From NCBI GenBank assembly GCA_019637975.1, contig JAHBUR010000001.1:78444-142443 (forward strand): a DNA stretch of 64,000 bases, given 5' to 3'. This document shows positions 35,212 to 43,891 of this stretch, piece after piece. The notes beneath the pieces are model-generated. The model saw only the letters and a list, made by a program, of their open reading frames with translations, had not been told where the DNA came from and ran no database searches. Made by a program: the position numbers and the translations under genes. Within the stretch, counting starts at the first letter, position 1. Each line of letters begins with the position of its first letter. The stretch comes from Bacteroidota bacterium. GTDB lineage: Bacteria; Bacteroidota; Ignavibacteria; UBA10030; UBA6906.

Positions 35212-35413
35212 GTGTAGCGTCAGATTGTGGAGATTTAGGCAGGATTTGCGCGAGAGGAAATGGCAAGAGGGTTCCTTGGTGGCTATTATCGGCCACGTGG
35301 AGATTTTAGCACACCGAATGCGAAACTTGAAGAACCCGGTGGGCAACAGGCTACGCGATAACACGTAGGAGGGCTACTGCAACTCGCCAAAGTTGCTCAA
35401 CACCATCAGGATC

Positions 35414-35447
35414 AATAAATTCCGGAGCGACCTAACGGCCGCCCCGG
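35414..35447 (-). terminator. Terminator after flgE
   Basis: Minus strand: CCGGGGCG and CGCTCCGG pair (one G-U) around GCCGTTAGGT, followed by AATTTATT. It starts about 10 bases after the flgE stop and closes the flgB-to-flgE operon. Confidence 0.7.
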
Positions 35448-35457
35448 ATTCTCATAA

Positions 35458-36744
35458 TTAGCGCTTCAAATTCACCGTCTCTTGAAGAATCTCATCCGTC
35501 GTCGTGATAATCCGCGCATTTGATTGGTATCCGCGTTGCGCGACGATCATCCTGGTGAATTCCTCTGCGAGATCAACATTTGACTGCTCGAGTGCGCCGC
35601 CGTTGATAGTGGAGTTGGACCCTTCACCCGCAATGAGGAGAATCGGTTCACCGGAATTTCCGGACGCGCTGTACATGCCCTCGGCTATCTTGCTTAACCC
35701 ACCCGGGTTGTTGAACTCAGCCAGCATGATCTGTCCAAGAGTGATGATGGTTCCGTTCGAGAACTTCCCTTGAATCTTGCCTGTCTTATCAACGGCAATA
35801 TTCTCCAGCGTCCCGGATATGTACCCGTCCTGATCGCGCATATTGACAAGGGAATTCTGCGCTGTTTGTGTAATGCCGGAAAACTCTCCCACCCTGCCGG
35901 GCGTAAGATCGATTCGTTGGCCCATGCCGGCGCCGTTGTTCGGGTCAACCGTCAACGCTGTTGCACCACCGGCATACTGGAAGTCAAGCAATGCTCCATT
36001 GCTGTCAAACGTGATAATGCCCGAGCCGCCACTCGCAATCGTCATGGGATCGGGCGGCGTTCCGCCCGTTGGAATCGAAGCTTCCCAAGTCCATTCGTTC
36101 GCGTTGGCTGTTTTGGTGAATTTGATCTCGATGGTGTGTGCATTGCCAAGAGAATCATATATCTGGATCGTTGAATTCACCTCGGTATCTTGCACAGCGC
36201 GGCTGTCGAGGTTTCCGGCCAGCTTCGCAAACGTTGTAGCCTTGGGCGGCGCTTTCATATCGAGCGCAAGTTTCAGATTCTGAATGGATGCATTCGGTGG
36301 AATGGTTCCGTCGGGGTTCGCCAGTTTTCCCTGAAGAATTGCTCCGTTGCCTGGCAATACCATATTGCCGACGGCATCAAACGAGAAGTTGCCAACCCGC
36401 GTGTAGAACTTCTGTCCATCTTGCTTTACAACAAAGAATCCCCCGCCGGCAATAGCAAGATCGGTTGCGGAGCCTGACGCTTCAAAATTTCCCTGCGTAA
36501 ACATCGTATCCACCGAACCAACCGAGGCGCCGAGGCCAATCTGCTGCGGGTTGATACCGCCGCTTTCACCCGCTGGGCGAAAAGCGCTAAGCCGCGTTTG
36601 CGAGAACATCTCGGCAAACGTCGTGCGTGCCGATTTGTACCCGATGGTGTTAACATTGGAAATGTTGTTTCCGATGACGTTGAGCATTACCTGATGATTG
36701 CGTAAGCCCGACACGCCCGAAAAAAGAGATGTGTAGAGTGACAT
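35458..36744 (-). CDS. flgE: Flagellar hook protein FlgE
   Basis: A 428-residue hook subunit. The start at the ATG at 36744 (MSLYTSLFSGVSGLRNHQ) is set by GGGGGT 6 bases upstream and by the family N-terminus; an upstream in-frame extension has no support. NNISNVNTIGYKSARTTFAEMFSQ is the D0/D1 signature, and the C-terminus SNVDLAEEFTRMIVAQRGYQSNARIITTTDEIL matches. Length is typical for non-enteric hooks. It ends the operon that starts at flgB. Confidence 0.97.
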   Translation of the reverse strand: MSLYTSLFSGVSGLRNHQVMLNVIGNNISNVNTIGYKSARTTFAEMFSQTRLSAFRPAGESGGINPQQIGLGASVGSVDTMFTQGNFEASGSATDLAIAGGGFFVVKQDGQKFYTRVGNFSFDAVGNMVLPGNGAILQGKLANPDGTIPPNASIQNLKLALDMKAPPKATTFAKLAGNLDSRAVQDTEVNSTIQIYDSLGNAHTIEIKFTKTANANEWTWEASIPTGGTPPDPMTIASGGSGIITFDSNGALLDFQYAGGATALTVDPNNGAGMGQRIDLTPGRVGEFSGITQTAQNSLVNMRDQDGYISGTLENIAVDKTGKIQGKFSNGTIITLGQIMLAEFNNPGGLSKIAEGMYSASGNSGEPILLIAGEGSNSTINGGALEQSNVDLAEEFTRMIVAQRGYQSNARIITTTDEILQETVNLKR

Positions 36745-36847
36745 ATTATACCCCCTTATGATGATATGGTGTTCTGGCCAAGCCTCTGTCGTTCGGCTCA
36801 ACCGGGGGCCTCCTCGTACCGAGGACCAGCCCGTGTTAGTTACTGTA

Positions 36848-37234
36848 CTATCCAGCTATTACTGCACTGTCAATGTTGGTGAAAACATTTGCCTTCATGT
36901 TTTCGCCGTGCATTGCCGTTACAACCGTTCTGTTTTTCACGCTGACGATGAACGCCATGTCGCGCAACAACACCAAAGAATCGTGCGAACCCTTCTTCTC
37001 CGCCAGTTCGATGGCATTATGAAGATGAGACATGTCGTGTTGATCCAATTGGATATTGCGCTCGTTCAGACGTTCCTGTGCATGCTTCGAGAACTTGACT
37101 TCGTTCAGTTCCTTCTGAAAGATCGCTTCAAACGATCGCTCTACCGGAAGGTGAACCGAAGCCTTTTGTTTCAGTCCATCGACCCCACCTACCGGCAGGA
37201 ACGGAACAGTGATACCGTTTACTGTTTCTGCCAT
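36848..37234 (-). CDS. TIGR02530-type flagellar operon protein
   Basis: A 128-residue protein with a helical middle KFSKHAQERLNERNIQL followed by a beta-rich end (DMAFIVSVKNRTVVTAM). This matches the small family found between flgD and flgE in Bacillus and many others (TIGR02530), of unknown function. It follows flgD by 3 bases. The 103-base gap to flgE contains a CCTCG-GTA-CGAGG hairpin of unknown role. Confidence 0.85.
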   Translation of the reverse strand: MAETVNGITVPFLPVGGVDGLKQKASVHLPVERSFEAIFQKELNEVKFSKHAQERLNERNIQLDQHDMSHLHNAIELAEKKGSHDSLVLLRDMAFIVSVKNRTVVTAMHGENMKANVFTNIDSAVIAG

Positions 37235-37237
37235 GAC

Positions 37238-37924
37238 TTATCCCTCCAGAATTTCAAGAATATTACCGAGGAATACTTCCTGACCATTAATGACGAACTT
37301 TGTCCCCTCAGCGGTAAACCGGACTGAAGAGACTCTCCCGAAGAAAAACGTGGAAGCATCTATGCTCTTGTTTGCTGAATCTTTGGCTTCGATGGAAAAC
37401 GTGTACTTGCCTCCGGGAACGTCAACGCCTCCGTCATCCAACCCGTCCCACGTGAATGAATTGTCCCCCTTGCTTGTGCCCGAAAGCTGCAACGTACGAA
37501 CAACTTCCCCCCGTTCGTTCTTGATCTTGACGGTAACGGAACTTGCTGACGATCCGAGCGAATAGCCCAGCTTTGCGCTCCGAAGTCCGTCGCCCGCCTC
37601 AGCCAGAGTAAACGTATCGCCGCTTGCACGCACTTCCTTCCCGACAAATCCAGCCGACAGCCCGTTGTTGATTGCCTGCGTCAGTACATAGTTGGCGTTG
37701 ATGCTATGTTCCAGCGAGGCGCTGATGTTGCTGAGCTGCTCGACAGAGCTGAATTGCGCCAACTGCGCCGCAAAATCCGCCCCCTTCATCGGGTTCATCG
37801 GATCCTGAAAGCGAAGTTGGTTTGTGAGAAGCCTGAGAAAGTCATCCTTTCCCATCGCTCCTTTGTTCACAGTCGATGAACCAATTTGCGGCGGACCGAC
37901 TGCTGTCGCCTGGTAGATTGGCAT
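37238..37924 (-). CDS. flgD: Hook capping protein FlgD
   Basis: A 228-residue hook cap scaffold. The N-terminus has DDFLRLLTNQLRFQDPMNPMKGADFAAQLAQFSSVEQLSNIS, the FlgD signature. The C-terminal half holds a FlgD Ig-like fold (YSLGSSASSVTVKIKNERGEVVRTLQL) with the WDGLDDGG loop. The protein caps the growing hook and is later removed. Confidence 0.95.
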   Translation of the reverse strand: MPIYQATAVGPPQIGSSTVNKGAMGKDDFLRLLTNQLRFQDPMNPMKGADFAAQLAQFSSVEQLSNISASLEHSINANYVLTQAINNGLSAGFVGKEVRASGDTFTLAEAGDGLRSAKLGYSLGSSASSVTVKIKNERGEVVRTLQLSGTSKGDNSFTWDGLDDGGVDVPGGKYTFSIEAKDSANKSIDASTFFFGRVSSVRFTAEGTKFVINGQEVFLGNILEILEG

Positions 37925-37947
37925 GAAGTCTCCTTTCTATGTAGTTG

Positions 37948-39762
37948 TTAGATAATGTATTCGACAGTGTTGTAGCCGAGATACTTCACGGTCTCATACC
38001 GTTCGGCCACATCCACATCCATCTGGCGCCGAGAGTGCTGTTGCCGATGAAAGGCGTTGCCATCACCATGACGCTCAAACTGAGTTGTTGATCCCGATAG
38101 AATATCGAAGCGTTCGACATTGATTCCCTGCGCTGCAAGCGCCTCACGCAATTGAGGCAACTGCGCCTCCAGCGCGATCTTCACCGCCGTCTTGCTCACA
38201 TCCATAATCGCAACAAGCCTCCCGTCCTCCAGCGCAACGCGAAGGGATAATTGTCCCATCGATTCCGGCTTCATCACGACTCGCACTTCCGATGATTTTC
38301 CTTCGATATGCGCTTTCAGCTCATCGGAGATACGCACGATGAGATTCTGCGCGAAATCCTGAGGAATCTGGACAGGAATATGCAGTTTGTCGGCAACCTG
38401 AAACGAGTTCGATATCTCCGGCCTGCTCTGAGCCGGTATGTGTTGGAGTTCGAAAGAAGCTGGCCTTCCTGCTGCTTCAGATTGTATGTCTTGATTTGGA
38501 GCAGGAACATGTTTTGTTTCTGTCAGCGTTCTGCGTTGACTATGAAGACTCGGGTCCGGCTGCACATCATGATCCGTGTTGGTTTCGGAATCTTCAGCCG
38601 TAACTTTTTCCTGCACAACATTCTCGGTTGACTGTTCAGAAAGATTGACCGGATTTTCTTTGGTAGTCGATGCAGGTTCCGGAATCTTTACAGATGGTTG
38701 AGGTATCTGGAGCTGATCGGTGCCGGCCTGCTTCACAGACTGCGGATTGCTGCGTGATGGTGATTGCTGCAACCCGGCCTTGTTTTCTTGATTATGGTTC
38801 TCACTATCGAGAGTGTGAACTCGCCCTGTTTCGTCGGTTGAGATATCTTCCGAATTCTCTGCCGGGAGATTCATCCGGGTATTGCTCTCCGGCGTCTCTC
38901 TCTTCAGAATCCAACCGGTTGAGAATTTGCTTGTCAGAATCTGTAACTCCTCAGCAACTCCTTGCCTTCCGGTTTCCCGAACGGAGGGTCTGCCAGTCTC
39001 GGATGACAGGCTCTGCAATCCTTCGACAACCCTTGGTCTTCCGATTTCCCGTACGGAAGCTCTGTCAGTCTCGCTTGATCCGGTTTTGTTCCAATGGAGA
39101 GGAAACCCTTCACTTCTTCGCTCAACATTTTCTGTAGGGGATTTACTATTTGATCCGCCGATGACTACGTTTTGAGTAGGCGGCACTTCAAGAGCCGATC
39201 GAACTGTTGAACCGGATTGATGCTCGGTATTCCTCTGTAAAGCCACGGGCATCAATTGCTCTGTTGCGCGATGCAACTGCCCGACTTCATGATGAACAGG
39301 CGCTTTCTGTTCACCTTTTTCCACAAGGTGAGATTGAGCAGAACTCCGAACACTTTGGTCTCCGATTTGAGTGTTCGAAACTTGAAGAGCATCCACAGTC
39401 CCGGATGCCGATTCAGCACCGCTTCTGGTGGGAAAAACAAGGGTCATCTTCGCCGCGGGTGGATCAGTCAATCGAGGACTGTATGCCGCCTCCCCTTTTT
39501 GCTCATTGGCTTCGGGTATTGTTGTGAAAGCAGACTTCTCGTCCGCCGCTTCCACTGTTGCCATTCCTGTGTGTTCCGGTTGCTTTGAGGATTGGTGAGT
39601 GAACAACTGCACCAGCATAGCAAAGAATGACGTTCCTGCATCGGCAGGTTCACTGTAAACGCCTTCTACCCGATCCTCGCTGCATTTCTCCGACAACGAT
39701 GCTGCCGGCAGATGAGAATCCTGTGACGTACCGGAAAACAATCCTTGCAGTAATCCAATCAT
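37948..39762 (-). CDS. fliK: Hook-length control protein FliK
   Basis: A 604-residue protein with a long, polar, Ser/Glu/Gln-rich N-terminal region (~1-460), consistent with an unstructured ruler, and a C-terminal Flg_hook domain (~475-560: EVRVVMKPESMGQLSLRVALEDGRLVAIMDV). It measures hook length and triggers the FlhB switch. It contains a 72-base internal duplication at 38932-39075. It overlaps the MotE-like gene by 4 bases and precedes flgD by 23. Confidence 0.88.
   Translation of the reverse strand: MIGLLQGLFSGTSQDSHLPAASLSEKCSEDRVEGVYSEPADAGTSFFAMLVQLFTHQSSKQPEHTGMATVEAADEKSAFTTIPEANEQKGEAAYSPRLTDPPAAKMTLVFPTRSGAESASGTVDALQVSNTQIGDQSVRSSAQSHLVEKGEQKAPVHHEVGQLHRATEQLMPVALQRNTEHQSGSTVRSALEVPPTQNVVIGGSNSKSPTENVERRSEGFPLHWNKTGSSETDRASVREIGRPRVVEGLQSLSSETGRPSVRETGRQGVAEELQILTSKFSTGWILKRETPESNTRMNLPAENSEDISTDETGRVHTLDSENHNQENKAGLQQSPSRSNPQSVKQAGTDQLQIPQPSVKIPEPASTTKENPVNLSEQSTENVVQEKVTAEDSETNTDHDVQPDPSLHSQRRTLTETKHVPAPNQDIQSEAAGRPASFELQHIPAQSRPEISNSFQVADKLHIPVQIPQDFAQNLIVRISDELKAHIEGKSSEVRVVMKPESMGQLSLRVALEDGRLVAIMDVSKTAVKIALEAQLPQLREALAAQGINVERFDILSGSTTQFERHGDGNAFHRQQHSRRQMDVDVAERYETVKYLGYNTVEYII
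38932..39075 (-). repeat. Tandem 72-bp duplication inside fliK
   Basis: Two adjacent copies encode 24-residue units that share SET-R-SVRE-GR and EGLQ/EELQ positions. Being in-frame and inside the ruler-like part, changes in copy number would lengthen or shorten FliK. Confidence 0.7.
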
Positions 39763-40325
39763 GAGTTTTTCTTCCCTTTCAGTATTCGTGCAGCTTGTTC
39801 CGGTTCCAATGTCGCGAGGATTTTTGCACTTTGGCGGCTTTTCATTCTCGCGATTACCTTTCTAATAGCGTCTTCATCCATTTTCATCAGAATTCTGGCA
39901 GCCACTTCGGGATCCATCGATTCAAAAATCTGCACCATCTTCCTCAGTTCTGCCTCTTCAAGCGTGTCCACCGACGCCGGTACTATTGTCGGTGCATTGC
40001 CCTTGAGGCCCGACATGTTCCCCTTCGTTTTCTCCGGCAGTTGTTTTGTCTCTGCATTTGTTGCAACAGGGGTCGCTTGTACGCGAGCTGTGTCGGGTTG
40101 TCGGGTGGTTGAAGAGGAACTATCATCCATCAAATCCGGTAAATTGCCGGAAGTGCCGGCTGAATCCGATACTACAGCATGGTGCTGCAGAGTCGAATCG
40201 GGCGGAAACGTGCCGGGAACAAGGGAAAAGAACTTCGGTTCCACTATTGCCGTCAGAACCATGAGTGTCGTGACCGATGCAAGGGATGAAAGAAATATGA
40301 TTATATGTTGTTTTGTGCTGGACAT
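39759..40325 (-). CDS. MotE/YlxF-like protein with MgtE N-terminal-type domain
   Basis: A 188-residue protein with one N-terminal membrane helix (~7-27), a Ser/Thr-rich periplasmic linker, and a C-terminal helical region (~120-185) of the MgtE_N type: MVQIFESMDPEVAARILMKMDEDAIRKVIARMKSRQ. The same architecture occurs as YlxF between fliJ and fliK in Bacillus and as MotE, a stator chaperone in rhizobia. It lies between fliJ and fliK here too. Function unproven. Confidence 0.85.
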   Translation of the reverse strand: MSSTKQHIIIFLSSLASVTTLMVLTAIVEPKFFSLVPGTFPPDSTLQHHAVVSDSAGTSGNLPDLMDDSSSSTTRQPDTARVQATPVATNAETKQLPEKTKGNMSGLKGNAPTIVPASVDTLEEAELRKMVQIFESMDPEVAARILMKMDEDAIRKVIARMKSRQSAKILATLEPEQAARILKGKKNS

Positions 40326-40334
40326 GATTGTACG

Positions 40335-40763
40335 CTACCTGGACCTTCGGTTTGCCACTTCATCAGTATTTTCCTGCTCTTTGCGATCAAGAGTTTTTGC
40401 CGCTTCGACAGATTTCTTTTCTTCGAGCTTCTCGACGATCTGTCGGGCGCGTGCACGTTCTGTCAGTTCCTCGCGCTTTGAGTTTGCTTTCACAAGTATG
40501 TCGTTCACTTTGGACGACTGTTGATGAATTTGTCCGTTCAGCTTGACAATAAATGCCCTCTGCATTTGCAGATCGGTTGCCCGCGTCCTGCCCTGGTGCA
40601 GAGACCCGTCGACGGCATCTTCTCTTGTTTCATGCAAGCGAAGAAGCTCCTCACGTTCTTTCAGATGGGCATGTTCAATCAGCACCAATTGCTGCTGGGC
40701 TATCTTCTCCTGCTGCTTTTTTACACGCACAACTGTCTTGAACCGCGATACTGGTTTTGCCAT
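40335..40763 (-). CDS. fliJ: Flagellar export chaperone FliJ
   Basis: A 142-residue, almost wholly coiled-coil protein, beginning KPVSRFKTVVRVKKQQEKIAQQQL as in FliJ. FliJ is the stalk of the FliHIJ ATPase complex and activates FlhA as a proton-driven exporter. It lies 12 bases after fliI. Confidence 0.87.
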   Translation of the reverse strand: MAKPVSRFKTVVRVKKQQEKIAQQQLVLIEHAHLKEREELLRLHETREDAVDGSLHQGRTRATDLQMQRAFIVKLNGQIHQQSSKVNDILVKANSKREELTERARARQIVEKLEEKKSVEAAKTLDRKEQENTDEVANRRSR

Positions 40764-40775
40764 TCTTGCTCCGGA

Positions 40776-42113
40776 TTATACCGTCATCATTTCACGTAGC
40801 AAACTGATACTGGTGTCGAGATCCTCATGCTCATCCGATTGCTGTCGGAGAAATACGCGGATCATCTCGCGCATTTTGAGAGATTCATCAATTTTCGGAT
40901 TGCTCCCCTTCACGTATGCTCCGATATTAATAAGGTCTTCAGCCTCACGATAGGTTGCCATCAGATCGAGCATACGGGCTGCCGCCCGTTGATGCTCGCC
41001 GGTGGTAATTGCGGGCATAACACGACTGACGCTTTCCAACGCATCCACCGCAGGATAATGTCCAGCCGAAGCAAGCCGTCGTGACAGAACGATATGCCCG
41101 TCGAGGATTGAGCGTACGGTATCTGCAACAGGCTCATTCATATCGTCCCCCTCAACCAACACAGTGTACAATCCCGTGATGCTTCCTTTCTTTGCATTCC
41201 CTGCCCGTTCAAGAAGCTTCGGCAGCATCGCAAATACGGAAGGGGTGTATCCCTTCGTTGTGGGCGGTTCGCCGATCGCAAGGCCGACCTCACGTTGCGC
41301 CATTGCCAGCCGCGTAAGGGAATCCATCATGAGAACAACATTCAATCCCTGATCACGAAAGTATTCTGCAATTGTTGTTGCCATGAACGCCGCCTTGATT
41401 CGTATGAGCGCTGCCTGGTCGCTCGTCGCTACAACGACAACAGAACGGCGGAGCCCCACTTCCCCAAGTTCTTTGTCCAGAAATTCTCCCACCTCACGCC
41501 CCCGTTCGCCAACAAGACAAATGACATTGACATCCGAACTTGCATAACGGGCAATCATGCCTAACGTCACGCTCTTGCCTACACCGCTCCCCGCAAAAAT
41601 TCCCACTCGCTGTCCAATACCGCATGTTTTCAACGTATCGATTGACCGAATGCCTGTTGCAATAGCCTTTGTGATACGTTTTCGCTCGAGCGGATTCGGC
41701 GGAGTTGCATGTATCGAACGGCGCTCGACGGCATCAATCGGCCCTTTGCCGTCAATAGGTCTGCCCATGCCATCAATGACACGGCCGAGCAACTTATTGC
41801 TCACCGGAACTGACAGTGGATGGCCTGTTGCAACAATCTCGCTTCCGGGGCTTACGCGGCCGGCATCTCCCAACACCATTGACAACACGCGATTGCCCCG
41901 AAACCCGACAACTTCCGCCATACAAAGATCCTCGCCGTTGCGTGCTTTCACATTGCATACTTCGCCGAGAAAACAGTTGGGGCCGGTGGACTCGATGACA
42001 AGGCCGATTACTTGGGACACGCGTCCATTGACCTTCACTACATCGGCATGATGCAGCCGTGTAAAATACGGGTCAAACCGGCCGGATTCGATATGTTGAG
42101 TCGCTGACACCAT
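40776..42113 (-). CDS. fliI: Flagellum-specific ATPase FliI
   Basis: A 445-residue F1-beta-like ATPase that powers export. Walker A GSGVGKSVTLG (~170), the VCLVGERGREVGEF motif, Walker B VVLMMDSLTR, and the EPPTTKGYTPSVFAMLPKLLERAG region are all conserved, ending with the C-terminal helical domain. It overlaps fliH by one base. Confidence 0.97.
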   Translation of the reverse strand: MVSATQHIESGRFDPYFTRLHHADVVKVNGRVSQVIGLVIESTGPNCFLGEVCNVKARNGEDLCMAEVVGFRGNRVLSMVLGDAGRVSPGSEIVATGHPLSVPVSNKLLGRVIDGMGRPIDGKGPIDAVERRSIHATPPNPLERKRITKAIATGIRSIDTLKTCGIGQRVGIFAGSGVGKSVTLGMIARYASSDVNVICLVGERGREVGEFLDKELGEVGLRRSVVVVATSDQAALIRIKAAFMATTIAEYFRDQGLNVVLMMDSLTRLAMAQREVGLAIGEPPTTKGYTPSVFAMLPKLLERAGNAKKGSITGLYTVLVEGDDMNEPVADTVRSILDGHIVLSRRLASAGHYPAVDALESVSRVMPAITTGEHQRAAARMLDLMATYREAEDLINIGAYVKGSNPKIDESLKMREMIRVFLRQQSDEHEDLDTSISLLREMMTV

Positions 42114-42823
42114 TACTCCCTCGGTTGCTCGCCGAGCAGGGCCACACCAATACGTTCCATTTGGGTTGCAATGAGTGCATCAACGTTTCCCGATTCGCTT
42201 TCGAGGATGCAGCCGCCCCGCTCAATTGTCTCATCACCTTCCACTGCAACATCGCGTACGGCATCGCTCGAAGCGAGAATCTGCGTGCGGTGATTCCTCA
42301 CGAATTCTTCATCAGCGGGGTTCACCCGAATCTTGATTCTCTCAACACCGATGATCCGTTTTGTTGCTTCGTGGATTTGCCGCACAACCATTTCATTGTC
42401 CAGCATTACTTCGCGTTTCACGATTCTTTCGGCGATACCGAGCGCAAGCGCAACAACACACCGTTCAGCCTCACGTTGCAGCCGCTCGTACTCACGGACG
42501 ATGTTCCCGGCAAGTTGCTCCACTACAGCGCGGTTCTGAGACAACCGCGCAGCCAGTTCATCGTGCAGGGATTTTTCCGTGAATCGTCTTCCTTCTTCAA
42601 ATCCTGCTTTGTATTCATTATTCAATCGTTGCTCGATATCGAACGGATCTGTTTGTGCAACCTGAACGGGAACCTGTTCCGTTTCCGGGCCTGTTTCGGA
42701 TTGTGGTGCCAGAACTGATTCATCAGGAAACGGAGCAAACGGCAGTATCGCCCGGCGGCGACCCTTCCGATTCAGCAGGCGCACACGGCCCGCCGGGGTG
42801 TGCATCTTTATGGTTCTAGACAA
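42113..42823 (-). CDS. fliH: Flagellar assembly protein FliH
   Basis: A 236-residue regulator of FliI. A Pro/Glu-rich N-terminus is followed by an FEEGRRFTEKSLHDELAARL helix and the C-terminal domain with RIVKREVMLDNEMVVRQIHEA and GGCILESESGNVDALIATQMERI. I choose the TTG at 42823 as start: GCGGAGGAACTCG places the SD 6 bases before it, with an 8-base overlap with fliG. The ATG at 42805 is possible but has a weak ribosome site. Confidence 0.85.
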   Translation of the reverse strand: MSRTIKMHTPAGRVRLLNRKGRRRAILPFAPFPDESVLAPQSETGPETEQVPVQVAQTDPFDIEQRLNNEYKAGFEEGRRFTEKSLHDELAARLSQNRAVVEQLAGNIVREYERLQREAERCVVALALGIAERIVKREVMLDNEMVVRQIHEATKRIIGVERIKIRVNPADEEFVRNHRTQILASSDAVRDVAVEGDETIERGGCILESESGNVDALIATQMERIGVALLGEQPRE

Positions 42824-43853
42824 CGAGTTCCTCCGCTCCGCCTCTTCCGGCGACGATGATCTCACCTGTTTCTTCGAGCTTCTTCACCACGGCAATGATG
42901 CGTGCCTGAGCTGCCTCAACCTCTTTGAGACGAACGGGGCCCATATATTGCAACTCTTCTCGCAATAGTTCCTGCGCCCGCTCGGACATGTTCGTCAGAA
43001 TTTTTGACTTCAGTTGGTCATCAACAACTTTGAGCGCCAACGCGAGATCTTTCTTATCAACTTCACGCAGAACACGCTGAATGCCCCTGTCGTCAACATA
43101 GATAATGTCTTCAAACAAGAACATCAGGCTTTTGATTTCGGAAGCAAGTTGCGGCTCACGTATCTCGAGGTGTTCCATAATCTCCTTCGCCTTCTCCGTT
43201 CCAACACGATTCAGAACGGAGGCTACGGATTTCGGACCTCCCAGCGCACTCATACTCGACGTCATGTCGGTCTGTGCAACAGCTTCCAGTGCTTGCTCCA
43301 TCTCCGCGATAAGCGACGGTGCTACCTTGCCCAAGGTCGCCATTCTGAAAATCACATCATTTCTCAAATCAGGCGGAATCTGACTCAATACTTCGGCAGT
43401 CTGCTCAAGCCGGAGATTCGAAAGTATCAATGCAATTGTCTGCGGATGTTCCTTTTGCAAGAAGTTGGCCACTTGATAGGCGTCTGCCTTCTTGAGATTG
43501 TTGAATCCTCGCAATGTCGTCGCCGCTTTCACACGGTCAAGCGTGAAGGCAGCGCGTTCGTTCCCCAATGACTTTTCCAAGAGTGAGCGCGCCTGGTCGG
43601 CGCCGCCGTCAACAAGATATTCTTGCGCTTTTATGAGTGATTGAAATTCCTCCATCACTTTGTCTGTTTCGACTGACGGAACGCTCTTCAAACGGGTGAT
43701 TTCCACCGTCAGGTCCTCGATTTCGGCCTGCGTCAGCGTTCGCATGAGCGTTGTCGCCGTACCAAGATCCAGCGACAACAGCAATAGTGCCGCCTTCTGC
43801 TTGTTACCCTGCGTCTTTGCGCCAAGTGCCGGTGTTGAACTGTCTTTTCTCAT
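42816..43853 (-). CDS. fliG: Flagellar motor switch protein FliG
   Basis: A 345-residue C-ring protein whose C-terminal domain contacts MotA. KQKAALLLLSLDLGTATTLMRTL and EHPQTIALILSNL are typical, and the charged torque helix segment (MFLFEDIIYVDDRGIQRVLREVDKKDLALALK) is intact. I start at the ATG at 43853, which gives the usual family length; an upstream frame overlapping fliF adds 19 unlikely residues. Confidence 0.95.
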   Translation of the reverse strand: MRKDSSTPALGAKTQGNKQKAALLLLSLDLGTATTLMRTLTQAEIEDLTVEITRLKSVPSVETDKVMEEFQSLIKAQEYLVDGGADQARSLLEKSLGNERAAFTLDRVKAATTLRGFNNLKKADAYQVANFLQKEHPQTIALILSNLRLEQTAEVLSQIPPDLRNDVIFRMATLGKVAPSLIAEMEQALEAVAQTDMTSSMSALGGPKSVASVLNRVGTEKAKEIMEHLEIREPQLASEIKSLMFLFEDIIYVDDRGIQRVLREVDKKDLALALKVVDDQLKSKILTNMSERAQELLREELQYMGPVRLKEVEAAQARIIAVVKKLEETGEIIVAGRGGAEELVV

Positions 43854-43891
43854 GTTCTGAATTGTTGTTTGATCCGCACAAACCCGCTTTC

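Larger units (their letters stand above)
35133..35457 (-). other. Regulatory intergenic region between flgE and fliL
   Basis: This 325-base stretch holds no convincing gene. Reading along the minus strand it contains the flgE terminator (35447-35414), a hairpin-rich stretch at ~35400-35300 (including GCAACT/AGTTGC and CTACG/CGTAG stems and the palindrome CCACGTGG at 35293-35300), an isolated GCCGATAA at 35286-35293, and a full sigma-28 type promoter at 35211-35185 just upstream of fliL. Confidence 0.6.

Noticed and set aside
35286..35308. Second sigma-28 type promoter upstream of fliL (TAAA and GCCGATAA)
   Set aside because: The gap between TAAA and GCCGATAA is 11 bases instead of the required 15, so it does not fit sigma-28 spacing; reported only as a half-site.
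36745..36847. Possible c-di-GMP riboswitch before flgE
   Set aside because: A CCTCG-GTA-CGAGG hairpin and GC-rich flanks are present, but the GEMM-type conserved core is not.
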